From an uncultured Caryophanales bacterium (GTDB taxonomy: Bacteria > Bacillota_I > Bacilli_A > RFN20 > CAG-826), in assembly GCA_902464635.1 (NCBI GenBank), contig CABQKC010000004.1, positions 1 through 64,000 of the forward strand: 64,000 nt of DNA. Direction: 5' to 3'. The position numbers were made by a program, and so were the translations under genes. Below, in pieces: positions 51,905 through 60,862 of the stretch; within the stretch, counting starts at the first letter, position 1, and each line of letters begins with the position of its first letter. The notes below the pieces were generated by a model. That model searched no databases. It was not told the origin of the DNA and saw only the letters and a list, made by a program, of their open reading frames with translations.

Positions 51905-53761
51905 ATGCATTGCGAAAGAAAAATTAGTGATGGTTTCTATTATGTAGGTTCTAGTGATAGACGTTTGGCTTTATTTGAAAATGTCTATCCAATTCCAAAC
52001 GGAGTTAGCTATAACTCCTATTTGTATCTAGATGAACAAACTCTGTTGCTAGATACAGTTGATTCCTCTGTTTCTGATGTCTTCTATGAAAATATTGACT
52101 TCCTCCTAAACGGAAGGAAGCTTGATTACCTAATTGTTAATCACATGGAACCAGACCATGCCGCAAACATTGGGGAGCTTGCCTTACGTCATCCTTCTAC
52201 AACTATTGTAGTAAATGCGATGTCGAAGAAATTCCTATTTAATTATTTCCCTGAAATCAAAAACTCAATCATGGTTGTCAAAGAAGGGGACAAATTAAAT
52301 ATCGGTAAGCATACATTTACTTTCGTTATGGCTCCTATGGTACATTGGCCAGAAGTCATGTTTACTTTTGAATTGAGCGAGGGCGTGTTATTCTCCGCTG
52401 ATGCTTTTGGCACATTCGGGGCTTTAGAAGGAGATATATTCGCATCTTCTTCAACATTTACAAAATCATTCCTAGCAGAAGCTAGGAGATATTACACGAA
52501 TATCGTTGGTAAATATGGCGATCAAGTCGTAAATGTCTTAAAGAAAGCTTCTACCATTGATATTAAGATGATTTGCCCTTTGCATGGGCCTCTTTATAAA
52601 GGGAATTTGAATTTTATCCTTAACCCATATATGAATTGGGCTACCTATGCCCCTGAAGAAAATGATGCTGTAATGATTTGCTATTCTTCAGTTTATGGGG
52701 GTACTAAAAACGCCGTTGAAGTATTAGTAAAGATGCTAAGCGAAAAAGGGGTGAAGAATCTAGCTATATATGATGTATCAAAGACTGATTCTTCATATTT
52801 AATTGCCGAATCATTTAGAGTTAAGACAATTGTTTTGGCTTCTACCACCTATAATGCCGGCGTATTTGTTAAGATGGAAGAATTCCTAACTGATTTAGCA
52901 GAACATAAGATTAGGAATAGGACTTTTGCCTTCCTTGAAAATGGTTCTTGGGCACCTGCAGCTAGACTTGGGATGAAAAATATCCTAAAGGACTTACAAG
53001 GTTGCACATTTATTGAAGATAGCTTGACCTTAACTAGCAGAATTAAGGAAAACCAATTAGAAGATTTGTCTAAATTAGCAGATGTGGTGGCTTCTTCAGT
53101 TATTTTGGATTTACCTTTCAAAGAAGAAACATTCATTGATGATAAGACCCAATTTAAACTTACCTATGGCTTATTCACAGTCTTTAGCAAAGATGAAAAT
53201 GGAAGAATTGATGGTTCAATAAATAATTCTTTCTTCCAGATTTCTGATTCTCCAAACTTGTTCCTTCTTTCGGTAAATAAGGCAAACTATACAGCTGAAA
53301 ACATCAAGAAGACCGGTAGATTTGTTGTTTCTATCTTAAATAACGAGACCGACTATGCGCTTATTAAAAGATTTGGCTTTGCTTCAGGTAGAGATTCTAA
53401 CAAATTAGAAGGAGCTGAAGATTTAGTTAAACCAACTTCTTCTGGATTAGTTAGATTAGACAAGATGAGCAATGGCTATTTGGATTGTGAAGTCAAACAA
53501 ACTCTAGATATCGGAAACCATGTTGTCTTCATCGCAGAAGTTAAAGAATCCAGGGTATTGAATAACTCTAAATCTCTAACTTATGAATATTATTTTGCTA
53601 ACATAAAACCAAAGGCCTTGCCTTCTCAAAACAAGGTGAAAAAGACTGCATGGGTCTGCCGCATTTGTGGTTATACATATGTTGGGGAAACTCTTCCAGC
53701 GGATTTCATCTGCCCATTATGCAAACACCCTGCAAGCGATTTTGATAAGGTCGAATTATAA
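51905..53761 (+). CDS. Flavodiiron protein fused to flavin reductase and rubredoxin
   Basis: The 618-residue protein has four parts in a row. A metallo-beta-lactamase diiron domain (about 1-250) has NHMEPDHAANIG, VHWPEVMFTF, FSADAFGTFG and CPLHGPL. A flavodoxin follows (about 258-395; ICYSSVYGGTKNAVEVL), then a flavin-reductase-like domain (about 415-565; INNSFFQISDSPNLFLLSVN), and a C-terminal rubredoxin with CRICG and CPLCK iron ligands (about 580-618). Such enzymes reduce O2 or NO to water or N2O with electrons from NAD(P)H, protecting anaerobes. The fusion would carry the whole electron route in one chain. AAGGAG precedes the ATG. Confidence 0.9.
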   Translation: MHCERKISDGFYYVGSSDRRLALFENVYPIPNGVSYNSYLYLDEQTLLLDTVDSSVSDVFYENIDFLLNGRKLDYLIVNHMEPDHAANIGELALRHPSTTIVVNAMSKKFLFNYFPEIKNSIMVVKEGDKLNIGKHTFTFVMAPMVHWPEVMFTFELSEGVLFSADAFGTFGALEGDIFASSSTFTKSFLAEARRYYTNIVGKYGDQVVNVLKKASTIDIKMICPLHGPLYKGNLNFILNPYMNWATYAPEENDAVMICYSSVYGGTKNAVEVLVKMLSEKGVKNLAIYDVSKTDSSYLIAESFRVKTIVLASTTYNAGVFVKMEEFLTDLAEHKIRNRTFAFLENGSWAPAARLGMKNILKDLQGCTFIEDSLTLTSRIKENQLEDLSKLADVVASSVILDLPFKEETFIDDKTQFKLTYGLFTVFSKDENGRIDGSINNSFFQISDSPNLFLLSVNKANYTAENIKKTGRFVVSILNNETDYALIKRFGFASGRDSNKLEGAEDLVKPTSSGLVRLDKMSNGYLDCEVKQTLDIGNHVVFIAEVKESRVLNNSKSLTYEYYFANIKPKALPSQNKVKKTAWVCRICGYTYVGETLPADFICPLCKHPASDFDKVEL

Positions 53762-53767
53762 ACTTCC

Positions 53768-53796
53768 TTGTTCTAAATATATTTAGACAATATAAT
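53768..53796 (+). promoter_or_regulatory. Promoter of the small membrane protein-ABC ATPase operon
   Basis: TTGTTC (53768-53773), 17 bases, TATAAT (53791-53796), and the ATG at 53804 after seven bases with no SD: leaderless pattern. Confidence 0.65.
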
Positions 53797-53803
53797 CAGC
53801 CCT

Positions 53804-54163
53804 ATGGAAAATAAAGACGAGATAGTTGAAGTAGAAGTTACTGATGAAAAACTAAATGCCCCTAAAAAAGAGGGCAAGCCAAAGAAGACCTTGGATGATT
53901 ATTCTTCTAAGATTCGTTTCTATGGTTCTTTAGCTTTTCTAGGTTCTAGATATGGATTTACTGGGATGATTCTAGCTGGGCTTGCCGGATTAGTTTTCTC
54001 TATCCTTTATAGCGAGAATAAAGCCACTTCCTTCCTTGCTTTGGTTATTGTTTGTTTTTCTTTCTGCTTATTATTTGCTATTTTCTATGTTGTTGGATTA
54101 ATTGCAAGAAGCTTAGCTAGAAAATACATGGCTAAGGATCCTAATTATCAAGATAAAATATGA
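53804..54163 (+). CDS. Small two-helix membrane protein
   Basis: The 119-residue protein has an acidic then basic N-terminus (1-45) and two membrane helices (about 59-75 and 80-106, FLALVIVCFSFCLLFAIFYV). It overlaps the ABC ATPase gene by four bases (ATGA), so the two are made together. It is too small for a FtsX-type permease, but could be a reduced membrane partner or an accessory subunit. No family recognised. Confidence 0.55.
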   Translation: MENKDEIVEVEVTDEKLNAPKKEGKPKKTLDDYSSKIRFYGSLAFLGSRYGFTGMILAGLAGLVFSILYSENKATSFLALVIVCFSFCLLFAIFYVVGLIARSLARKYMAKDPNYQDKI

Positions 54164-54864
54164 GCTATATAGAGATTCATGGTTTGAGCAAAATATATAA
54201 CCCAGATAAGCCAAATGAAACTAGGGCTTTAATGGATGCTTCCTTTAATTTGAATAAGGGTGAATTTGTTTGTGTGCTAGGTCCTTCTGGCGCGGGTAAA
54301 TCTACTTTATTAAATATATTAGGTGGCATGGATAGGGCTAGCAGTGGTTCTTATATAGTCAATGATAAAGACGTTACTAAATTTAACGAAAAAGAATTAC
54401 AGGTATTTAGGAGGCAAAGTGTTGGCTTTGTTTTTCAATTCTATAACTTGATGCAAGATTTAACTTCTTACGAGAATGTTTCTTTGGCATCTTCTATTGC
54501 CTTAAATCCTCTTGATCCAAAAGAAATAATCGAAAAAGTTGGATTAGAGAAAAGAATGTACGCCTTTCCTTCTTCGTTAAGTGGAGGAGAACAACAAAGG
54601 GTATCTATTGCTAGGGCGATTGTTAAAAACCCTTCTTTATTACTTTGTGACGAACCTACTGGTGCGCTTGATTCTAAAACCGGTAAGTCCATCATGGCCT
54701 TGCTTATGGATATATGCAAGAAGTATGAAAAGACTTTGATTCTAGTTACCCATAATGCTGCTTTAGCTAGACTTGCGGATAGAGTTATACGCATGGTGGA
54801 TGGACATATTGTTTCTAATGAAATAAATGAACATCCATCAAGCGTTGATGAAATTGATTGGTAA
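54160..54864 (+). CDS. ABC transporter ATPase, MacB/LolD-like
   Basis: The 234-residue ATPase has Walker A LGPSGAGKSTLLNILGGMD (about 40-58), a Q-loop VFQFYNLMQDL, the signature LSGGEQQRVSIARAI (about 142-156), Walker B LLLCDEPTGALD and H-loop VTHN. The MacB/LolD type normally works with a large FtsX-like permease, but none follows; only the 119-residue two-helix protein overlaps it. The permease may be elsewhere, or the pair is an unusual minimal system. Confidence 0.9.
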   Translation: MSYIEIHGLSKIYNPDKPNETRALMDASFNLNKGEFVCVLGPSGAGKSTLLNILGGMDRASSGSYIVNDKDVTKFNEKELQVFRRQSVGFVFQFYNLMQDLTSYENVSLASSIALNPLDPKEIIEKVGLEKRMYAFPSSLSGGEQQRVSIARAIVKNPSLLLCDEPTGALDSKTGKSIMALLMDICKKYEKTLILVTHNAALARLADRVIRMVDGHIVSNEINEHPSSVDEIDW

Positions 54865-54896
54865 TTCTTTATATATAGACGTTACTAAATTAAAAT

Positions 54897-55838
54897 ATGT
54901 CTATGGGACTAAAGGAAAAGAATAGATATATAACTGCTTTTTTAAAGAATGTTCCTCCATTTTTGAATTACAAATTATTTAAAAAGAAGAGAAACTTATC
55001 TAGTTTTTGCGGGGTTAATAATATAAACGAAGCTACCACTAGCCTTGCTTTAAAGAAGGCAATTTCTTCTTCCATTCCTTTTGCTGCGATTAGATTTGGG
55101 GCAGTTGAATTATCTTGCTTAAATAATCACGAGAAGATAGAACTTGGCTTTAAGAAGAAATATAAAGATAGTGTTATTTACTCGATGAAGAACAATGCCG
55201 GCTTCTTTCCTTGCGATCAATCTAGTCTCGCTAAATATGGAGATATACTGCTTCCAAAATTAAAAGAAGCGGATTTCCTTGGAATATCTGGAGTCCATCT
55301 AGAAGATTATTTTTATAAGAAATATATGCCTTCTAGCAAGGTCATTCTTTATGAGGGGATGGAACCTCTCCATGAAGATTGGATAAAATCTTTAGAAGGA
55401 AAGAAAGTATTGGTTATTTCTTCTTTTGCAGAAGATATAGAATCCCAATATAAGATAAAAGATAAATTATTCCCGGAAGGGGTTATTCCTTCTTTCCAGT
55501 TAAAGACAATAAAGACTCCGCTTACTTTTGCTAAAGAAGAACCTAGCGAATCTAGTTTCTTTGAAGTATTAGAAAAACTATATTCCCAAATAGATAAAAT
55601 TGATTTTGATATAGCCTTAATTGGAGCAGGGGCTTATGGAACTTTCTTGGCCTTGCACTGCAAAGAAATAGGGAAACAAGCCATCCAAACTGGCGGGGCT
55701 ACTATGACAATGTTTGGAATTATTGGCAAAAGATGGGAAAATAGAAGCCATGTAAGTAGATATATCAATTCATATTGGATTAGGCCTTCATTAAAGCCTA
55801 AAGGATATAAAGATATTGAGAATGGAGCATATTGGTAA
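54897..55838 (+). CDS. GT-D-type glycosyltransferase-like protein
   Basis: The 313-residue protein contains PFAAIRFGAVELSCL (about 61-75), reminiscent of the R-F-G-D-G-E motif of GT-D (DUF1792-like) transferases, though the Asp is replaced by Ala. It also has LIGAGAYGTFLALHCKEIGK and GGATMTMFGIIGKRW near the end. It is the first gene of a surface polysaccharide cluster and is coupled (TAATG) to a Wzy-like polymerase. The family is a cautious assignment; loss of the Asp could mean an altered mechanism. Confidence 0.5.
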   Translation: MSMGLKEKNRYITAFLKNVPPFLNYKLFKKKRNLSSFCGVNNINEATTSLALKKAISSSIPFAAIRFGAVELSCLNNHEKIELGFKKKYKDSVIYSMKNNAGFFPCDQSSLAKYGDILLPKLKEADFLGISGVHLEDYFYKKYMPSSKVILYEGMEPLHEDWIKSLEGKKVLVISSFAEDIESQYKIKDKLFPEGVIPSFQLKTIKTPLTFAKEEPSESSFFEVLEKLYSQIDKIDFDIALIGAGAYGTFLALHCKEIGKQAIQTGGATMTMFGIIGKRWENRSHVSRYINSYWIRPSLKPKGYKDIENGAYW

Positions 55839-57340
55839 TGGAAGAAAAAGAAAACAGCAGTTTTTCTAGGTATGACACAGTTCTAGCCTTTTTGTGTCTA
55901 GAAACCTTGGCCTTGACTTGCTTTGGCTTTGCCGGATTAACTGGCTTAACAATTTTAAGGGCAGTTGGATTTTGCTTATCTCTATTCTTTATCCCATTTA
56001 TTAGCAATGGATTAAAGCTAGAACAATTTAATAAAAGAGGGAAAATACTCCTAATATTAATAGGGGGGTTAGCTATTTTATTATCTTTCTCCTATTTCTG
56101 GATAAAGATGTATGAAGGGAATGTCTTCTCGATGATTATCCAAAACCTAATGATATTGATTGGGTTTGGAGGATTTTTCATATTAGGATATGGGATTAGA
56201 TTTCTAAAAGTAGTGAAGGTTAAATATGTAATGTTTGCCTTTTTAGGTGGGCTAGCCTTGTTAGTATTTATAACCCTAATTTATTCTCTTATTAGATATG
56301 GATTCTTCTATTCATTGCTATATAGAAATAAGGTCTATTATTTTGATGGAGTCGTATTTAGCATTGCTAACGAAGGTAAATATCTAGATGGCTTCTCTTT
56401 TACTGAAGTATCTTTATCATTTGCTAAAACTTCTTCATTTATATTAGCTTCTTCTTTGCTTGCTCTACCTTTAGCAATCAAAAATAAAGATAAGCAAGAA
56501 ATACTAGCCTTAGCTATCTGCGGTGGCCTTGGCTTAATTGATTTAGCGGTTGTTCCTTTTAAAAGAGGATTAATATGGCTGTTGCTTGTATATATTCTAG
56601 GTGCCATTTGTTATTTGATTAGATATTTCTCCTTAAAAAACAAAGAAAAGACAACCAAGGTAATTAATATTATCTATTATGTTTTTATTGGTTTAGTTTC
56701 CTTGATGATATTGCTTTTATTAATAGACGGGGTGCTTGGATTTGAAAAAGGATTCATGCATAAGCTTCCTTTAATAGGTAGGTATTTTAAAGAAGGTGCG
56801 ATGCTAGGATCAATAAGAGAAGCCATATCTTCCATAATATTTGAAACTGATGCAGCAGAGATTAGACGTTTATCCTTCCATTCTTTTATGACATTCCTAT
56901 TTGGATCATCGATATTAACTACCTATGATCTTAAAATCTTTGAATTTACCATATTGTTCCAAAATGGATTTATTGCTTTTGCTTTAATGATTGCTGTTAT
57001 CTTTATTTTCCTAAAGATGGGGTTAAATAAATTAACGAGAAAAGAAACAAGTGCATCTGAATTATCATTATGGTTTGCTTTATTTGGAGTATTTATGTAT
57101 CTATCTATATTGAATTCAGAATTACCATTTAGGCATCTAAGCGAGATAGATAATATCTTCTCTCCTAGAAACGGCAATTTTGTTTCTATAACTAGAAGCA
57201 ATACCCAATTATTAATATTCTTCTTGCTAGGTTTTCTTTGTATTGATTTAACTAGCCCAAAAGTAGTTAAAGAATCTAAAAAAGAAGAAATACAAGAAAA
57301 TGTTTCAAAAGAACTTAAGGAGGTTAGCATCAATGAATAA
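55838..57340 (+). CDS. Wzy/O-antigen ligase-like polymerase
   Basis: From ATG 55838 (overlapping the previous stop) the 500-residue protein has about eleven or twelve membrane helices. A large outer loop (about 290-365) precedes the last helices (FTILFQNGFIAFALMIAVIF, then LSLWFALFGVFMYLSILNSE). This is the outline of oligosaccharide polymerases or ligases. Such proteins vary strongly in sequence, so topology and neighbours (flippase, glycosyltransferases) carry the call. The lipoprotein gene overlaps its end. Confidence 0.7.
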   Translation: MEEKENSSFSRYDTVLAFLCLETLALTCFGFAGLTGLTILRAVGFCLSLFFIPFISNGLKLEQFNKRGKILLILIGGLAILLSFSYFWIKMYEGNVFSMIIQNLMILIGFGGFFILGYGIRFLKVVKVKYVMFAFLGGLALLVFITLIYSLIRYGFFYSLLYRNKVYYFDGVVFSIANEGKYLDGFSFTEVSLSFAKTSSFILASSLLALPLAIKNKDKQEILALAICGGLGLIDLAVVPFKRGLIWLLLVYILGAICYLIRYFSLKNKEKTTKVINIIYYVFIGLVSLMILLLLIDGVLGFEKGFMHKLPLIGRYFKEGAMLGSIREAISSIIFETDAAEIRRLSFHSFMTFLFGSSILTTYDLKIFEFTILFQNGFIAFALMIAVIFIFLKMGLNKLTRKETSASELSLWFALFGVFMYLSILNSELPFRHLSEIDNIFSPRNGNFVSITRSNTQLLIFFLLGFLCIDLTSPKVVKESKKEEIQENVSKELKEVSINE

Positions 57341-58256
57341 TAGAAAATTAATTGCCCTAGGATTAATTTGTCTTGGGCTAGTTTCCTGTGCCGATTCTAA
57401 AGAACTTTATGACGGGGATGCCTATGTTGCTCCTATTTTTAAGGATAATCGTTATAACCATTATGATGATGGATTAAAAGAAGCCAAATTAAATCCTATA
57501 TCCAAAAAAGATTTAACTAACGGAATAGAAAAGAACCAATACTTCAATGGTTCAGGATCTTATTCTAAAGTTAGCGATTGCACTGGATTTAACCAGGCTT
57601 ATAGCAAGAATCCAAAAGATTTCCTTAATTCAAAAGGAGAGAAGCTTCTTTGGGAGCCTGACATCGTTAATTCTAAAGTAGGGGAATGGGTTGACCAAAG
57701 TAGCCTTTATGATGTTGCTTATGGTCAAACTAAGAAGCTAGCAAGAGTGTCTCCATCTTTCCGTAATGGATATTTATCAAAGCTATATAATGGCCAAGTT
57801 AGATGTAACGCCTGGAGTTCTTATTCTTTAGTAGAATTAGATGAATCAGGTTATGGGACTAGGTTCCCATTAGAATTAGCTGATGCGAAATATTTTGCCT
57901 TCTCTGCTAGAGGTGGGAGTGACACGACTGACTCAGGAAAAGGAAGGATTACTACATTTGATATTAATGTAACTTTCTATAAATTAGGCAAAGATAATAA
58001 CTACACGTCCTACATATTTTGCTTAAAAGAAGTGAAACTACAAACAAACTTCTCTGCCGAATTTACTTCTTTAGTAGGATTCTATTTTGATGATATTGAT
58101 TTTGATCCAAAAGGAGTAGTAGGAATGTCTATCGATTATAAATTAATTAATGATGATACGACTTACCAAACGATTTCAAACTTTGATATAGAATCCCCAA
58201 ATTATGTAGGGATAATGTTATTAGAAGTATTTTTCCCTGATTCTACTTGGAATTAA
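57333..58256 (+). CDS. Lipoprotein in the polysaccharide cluster
   Basis: ATG 57333 follows AAGGAGG; 307 residues. The signal MNNRKLIALGLICLGLVSC gives a lipidated Cys 19. The mature part has a jelly-roll look (WSSYSLVELDESGYGTRFPL, then AKYFAFSARGGSDT, then LVGFYFDDIDFDPKGVVG), like carbohydrate-binding modules. Coupling to the polymerase gene suggests a role in binding or attaching the exported polymer. Family not recognised. Its end overlaps the convergent ATP-grasp gene by 14 bases. Confidence 0.65.
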   Translation: MNNRKLIALGLICLGLVSCADSKELYDGDAYVAPIFKDNRYNHYDDGLKEAKLNPISKKDLTNGIEKNQYFNGSGSYSKVSDCTGFNQAYSKNPKDFLNSKGEKLLWEPDIVNSKVGEWVDQSSLYDVAYGQTKKLARVSPSFRNGYLSKLYNGQVRCNAWSSYSLVELDESGYGTRFPLELADAKYFAFSARGGSDTTDSGKGRITTFDINVTFYKLGKDNNYTSYIFCLKEVKLQTNFSAEFTSLVGFYFDDIDFDPKGVVGMSIDYKLINDDTTYQTISNFDIESPNYVGIMLLEVFFPDSTWN

Positions 58257-59157
58257 GATATTTAGATATATCTAGCCATTCACCCATTTCAAAATCCACC
58301 TTATCATCATCTAGGATAAGAGTTCCTTTTGCAGGGGTGAATGTCATTTCTGAAAAATATATTTTTCCGTTTATATCGTATAAATCAAACCTAACAAAAG
58401 GGAAATCTTTGCAGCAATCTTCTGCCATCTTCACCATATCCATGAAATTAGATGGTTTTGGAGGCAAGGAATCCGCTTTTTTCCATCCATTGAACTGGCT
58501 TCCATCAAAAGGAGTGTAATCGATATAGAGCTCAGTATATCTAATATCTTTTCCTCTTCCTGTGACTACATAAAGGTTTCTAGCCTTGCCATTATAGACA
58601 TGTATTTTATATTCGGTAGGCAATGAATCTTTATCTCCGATGAATTGCTCGATTATTATTTGGGGTTTAATTGGAGAATAATGAAGTTCTAACGTCTTCT
58701 TGCCATAGTTGGTTCTAAGATATTTTTTAAATAGTTTTCTTGCTGATTTTATATCTAGTTTTGATTTATCTTTTACGATTAAATTAAATCCAGAGGCATG
58801 GCTAGCTTTTAAAACAAATGAATTAGGTAATTTAGCAAAATCTATATCATCAAAGTTATCATATACACCTAAACACGGGATAAGGGTATCTTCATATCCT
58901 TTTTCTTTGATAAAATCCCTGACTGTAACTCTGCCTGCACATCTAGATACTTCTTTATCTTTTGGATAGACAAAATAACGAAGATATTGGAGTTTTTCGG
59001 TATATCTAGTTGGATTTTTAATATTTAGTTTATGATGGGTTATATATCTATATTGGAGCTTTATATATGTTAAAGGCATCATCTTTTTGATAATGCCCCT
59101 AAAAGGAAGAACAAGCATCCTTTTGAATTTATTTTCCTTTAGATTTGGATTAGCCAT
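58243..59157 (-). CDS. TupA-like ATP-grasp protein
   Basis: The 304-residue product fits the TupA-like ATP-grasp family of polysaccharide clusters. It has TRYTEKLQYLRYFVYPKDKE (about 53-72), FVLKASHASGFNLIVKDKS, IIIEQFIGDKDSLPTEYKIH and FVRFDLYDINGKIYFSEMTF (metal-binding end). These enzymes probably ligate an amino acid or similar group to a glycan. It overlaps the flippase gene by eight bases and follows it in the same operon. Confidence 0.82.
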   Translation of the reverse strand: MANPNLKENKFKRMLVLPFRGIIKKMMPLTYIKLQYRYITHHKLNIKNPTRYTEKLQYLRYFVYPKDKEVSRCAGRVTVRDFIKEKGYEDTLIPCLGVYDNFDDIDFAKLPNSFVLKASHASGFNLIVKDKSKLDIKSARKLFKKYLRTNYGKKTLELHYSPIKPQIIIEQFIGDKDSLPTEYKIHVYNGKARNLYVVTGRGKDIRYTELYIDYTPFDGSQFNGWKKADSLPPKPSNFMDMVKMAEDCCKDFPFVRFDLYDINGKIYFSEMTFTPAKGTLILDDDKVDFEMGEWLDISKYLNSK

Positions 59158-60694
59158 TGTTATTTTCCTTTTTCCTAAATATAGAAGATACTAGTCTTTC
59201 TTTTACTAAGGCTAGGCCACCTACATAGATTAAAGCATCTATTAATAACATTATTAAACCTGCTACTAATAAAGTTGATTCCTTTGATTTTATTAGTCCT
59301 GATAAAGATGATTCTAATAATGGGAATATAAATATAGTTGTAATAGCAATAATTATTCCAAATATTATTATCTTTAGATTATTGAAATTAATAATAGCCT
59401 GTAATGAATATTCTCTTGATACTATTACTAAATAAATTAATAGGATTACATCGGTTGCCATAGTAGCAATAGCAACCCCAACACCTGGATTATCTTTAAA
59501 TGGAATATATGCAAGAAGTAAAGACAAGGCTACATTTAATGTCACTCCAAATAGCATTCCATATAGGTAATATCTTTCTTTTTTGGCAGGTAGCAATATT
59601 TCTGTATAGATATTATCTCCAAGAGAATAAGTTAACATCATTGTTGATAAAGTTATAAGGATATAATTGGCCCCTTTATAAGAACTAGATAAATCAGAAC
59701 CTGATATCAATGAAGTAATAGGAGTGGATAATGTTGCCATTGTCGCGATGGCGGGTATGGCTATAAAGAAAGTTATATTAAACGAATACCTTAATAAGTT
59801 CTTATAGAAGTACTTGTTTTCTTTTTCGTAATAATAAGAAGCCCTAGGCATGAATACAGCATATAAGGAAGTAATTAAAGTAATGACTATATCAATTCCT
59901 TTAACGCCGACTGAATAAGAACCAACGCTAGCCTTGCTAGGATCTATAAACCCTAAAAGGAATTCATCGGTTTGGTTATATAAAGTAAGGGCAAAAGAAA
60001 GGAAGAACAATGTAATTAATGGTCCTATTAGACTTTTATAGTCATGCTTACCTTTGAATGTAAATTTGACATATCTAGGTAACAATATGCAGTTAATTAT
60101 TGATGTTAGAATGGTAGATGAAATAGCGACCAAAGCATAGATATATAGATAGTTTTGTGAATAGGAAGATGGACGAATAACAATAAATGTTAAAGCAGCA
60201 GAGAATGCTAATAACATTATTGATCTAACGGTTATGTAGAAATGCTTTTCTAAGGCAATATAAACCCATTCAAAGGAAAATACGCCTGCTAAGAAATTAA
60301 TTGATAATAGGAATATGATTTCATTTGATGAATATAAATCAGGAATAGAAAAGACCAATATGCTCATCAATAAGAAAGAAAGAACGGTCGTTATTCCTTG
60401 CAATATAAAGAAAGTCTCGACAGTAGTGGCCATCTTTTCTTTATCGTCTTTTACTTTTGTTACTTCTCTAATTGCTACGTTAGGGATAGAAATCTTGGCC
60501 AATATCAAAAAATAATAGACAAAAGAATTAGCCCAGGAATATAAGCCAAATACTTCATCTCCTAAGGCCCTAGTGATATAAGGGAAAGTAATGAAAGAAA
60601 GAATCGTTATGGTTAAAGTTCTTATCAAATTGATAACAACGTTAGATCTAACGCTTTTTGATAACTTATTTTCCTTGGACGCTACGTTTTCCAT
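59150..60694 (-). CDS. Wzx-type polysaccharide flippase
   Basis: The 514-residue membrane protein has about fourteen helices with the PST/MOP family opening LIRTLTITILSFITFPYITR, ALGDEVFGLYSWANSF and later DYKSLIGPLITLFFLSFALT. It moves lipid-linked repeat units across the membrane for a Wzy polymerase, here encoded 2 kb away. A TATAAT on the minus strand (60703-60708) lies eight bases before the ATG. It is half of a perfect palindrome TATTATAGTT/AACTATAATA (60701-60723), which also puts a TATAAT on the plus strand. Confidence 0.88.
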   Translation of the reverse strand: MENVASKENKLSKSVRSNVVINLIRTLTITILSFITFPYITRALGDEVFGLYSWANSFVYYFLILAKISIPNVAIREVTKVKDDKEKMATTVETFFILQGITTVLSFLLMSILVFSIPDLYSSNEIIFLLSINFLAGVFSFEWVYIALEKHFYITVRSIMLLAFSAALTFIVIRPSSYSQNYLYIYALVAISSTILTSIINCILLPRYVKFTFKGKHDYKSLIGPLITLFFLSFALTLYNQTDEFLLGFIDPSKASVGSYSVGVKGIDIVITLITSLYAVFMPRASYYYEKENKYFYKNLLRYSFNITFFIAIPAIATMATLSTPITSLISGSDLSSSYKGANYILITLSTMMLTYSLGDNIYTEILLPAKKERYYLYGMLFGVTLNVALSLLLAYIPFKDNPGVGVAIATMATDVILLIYLVIVSREYSLQAIINFNNLKIIIFGIIIAITTIFIFPLLESSLSGLIKSKESTLLVAGLIMLLIDALIYVGGLALVKERLVSSIFRKKENNNG

Positions 60695-60862
60695 TAAGCG
60701 ATATTATAGTTCAAAACTATAATAAAAACTATTTGACGATATATGTTTTATTTTGGGTTAAAAGTAAGCCCAGAAACCAAAATAAGGCACCCATTACATT
60801 AAATAGTTAATAAATTAATCTTCTCTATTTAAGAAAATCTCCAGTTGATTAATAATATTACC

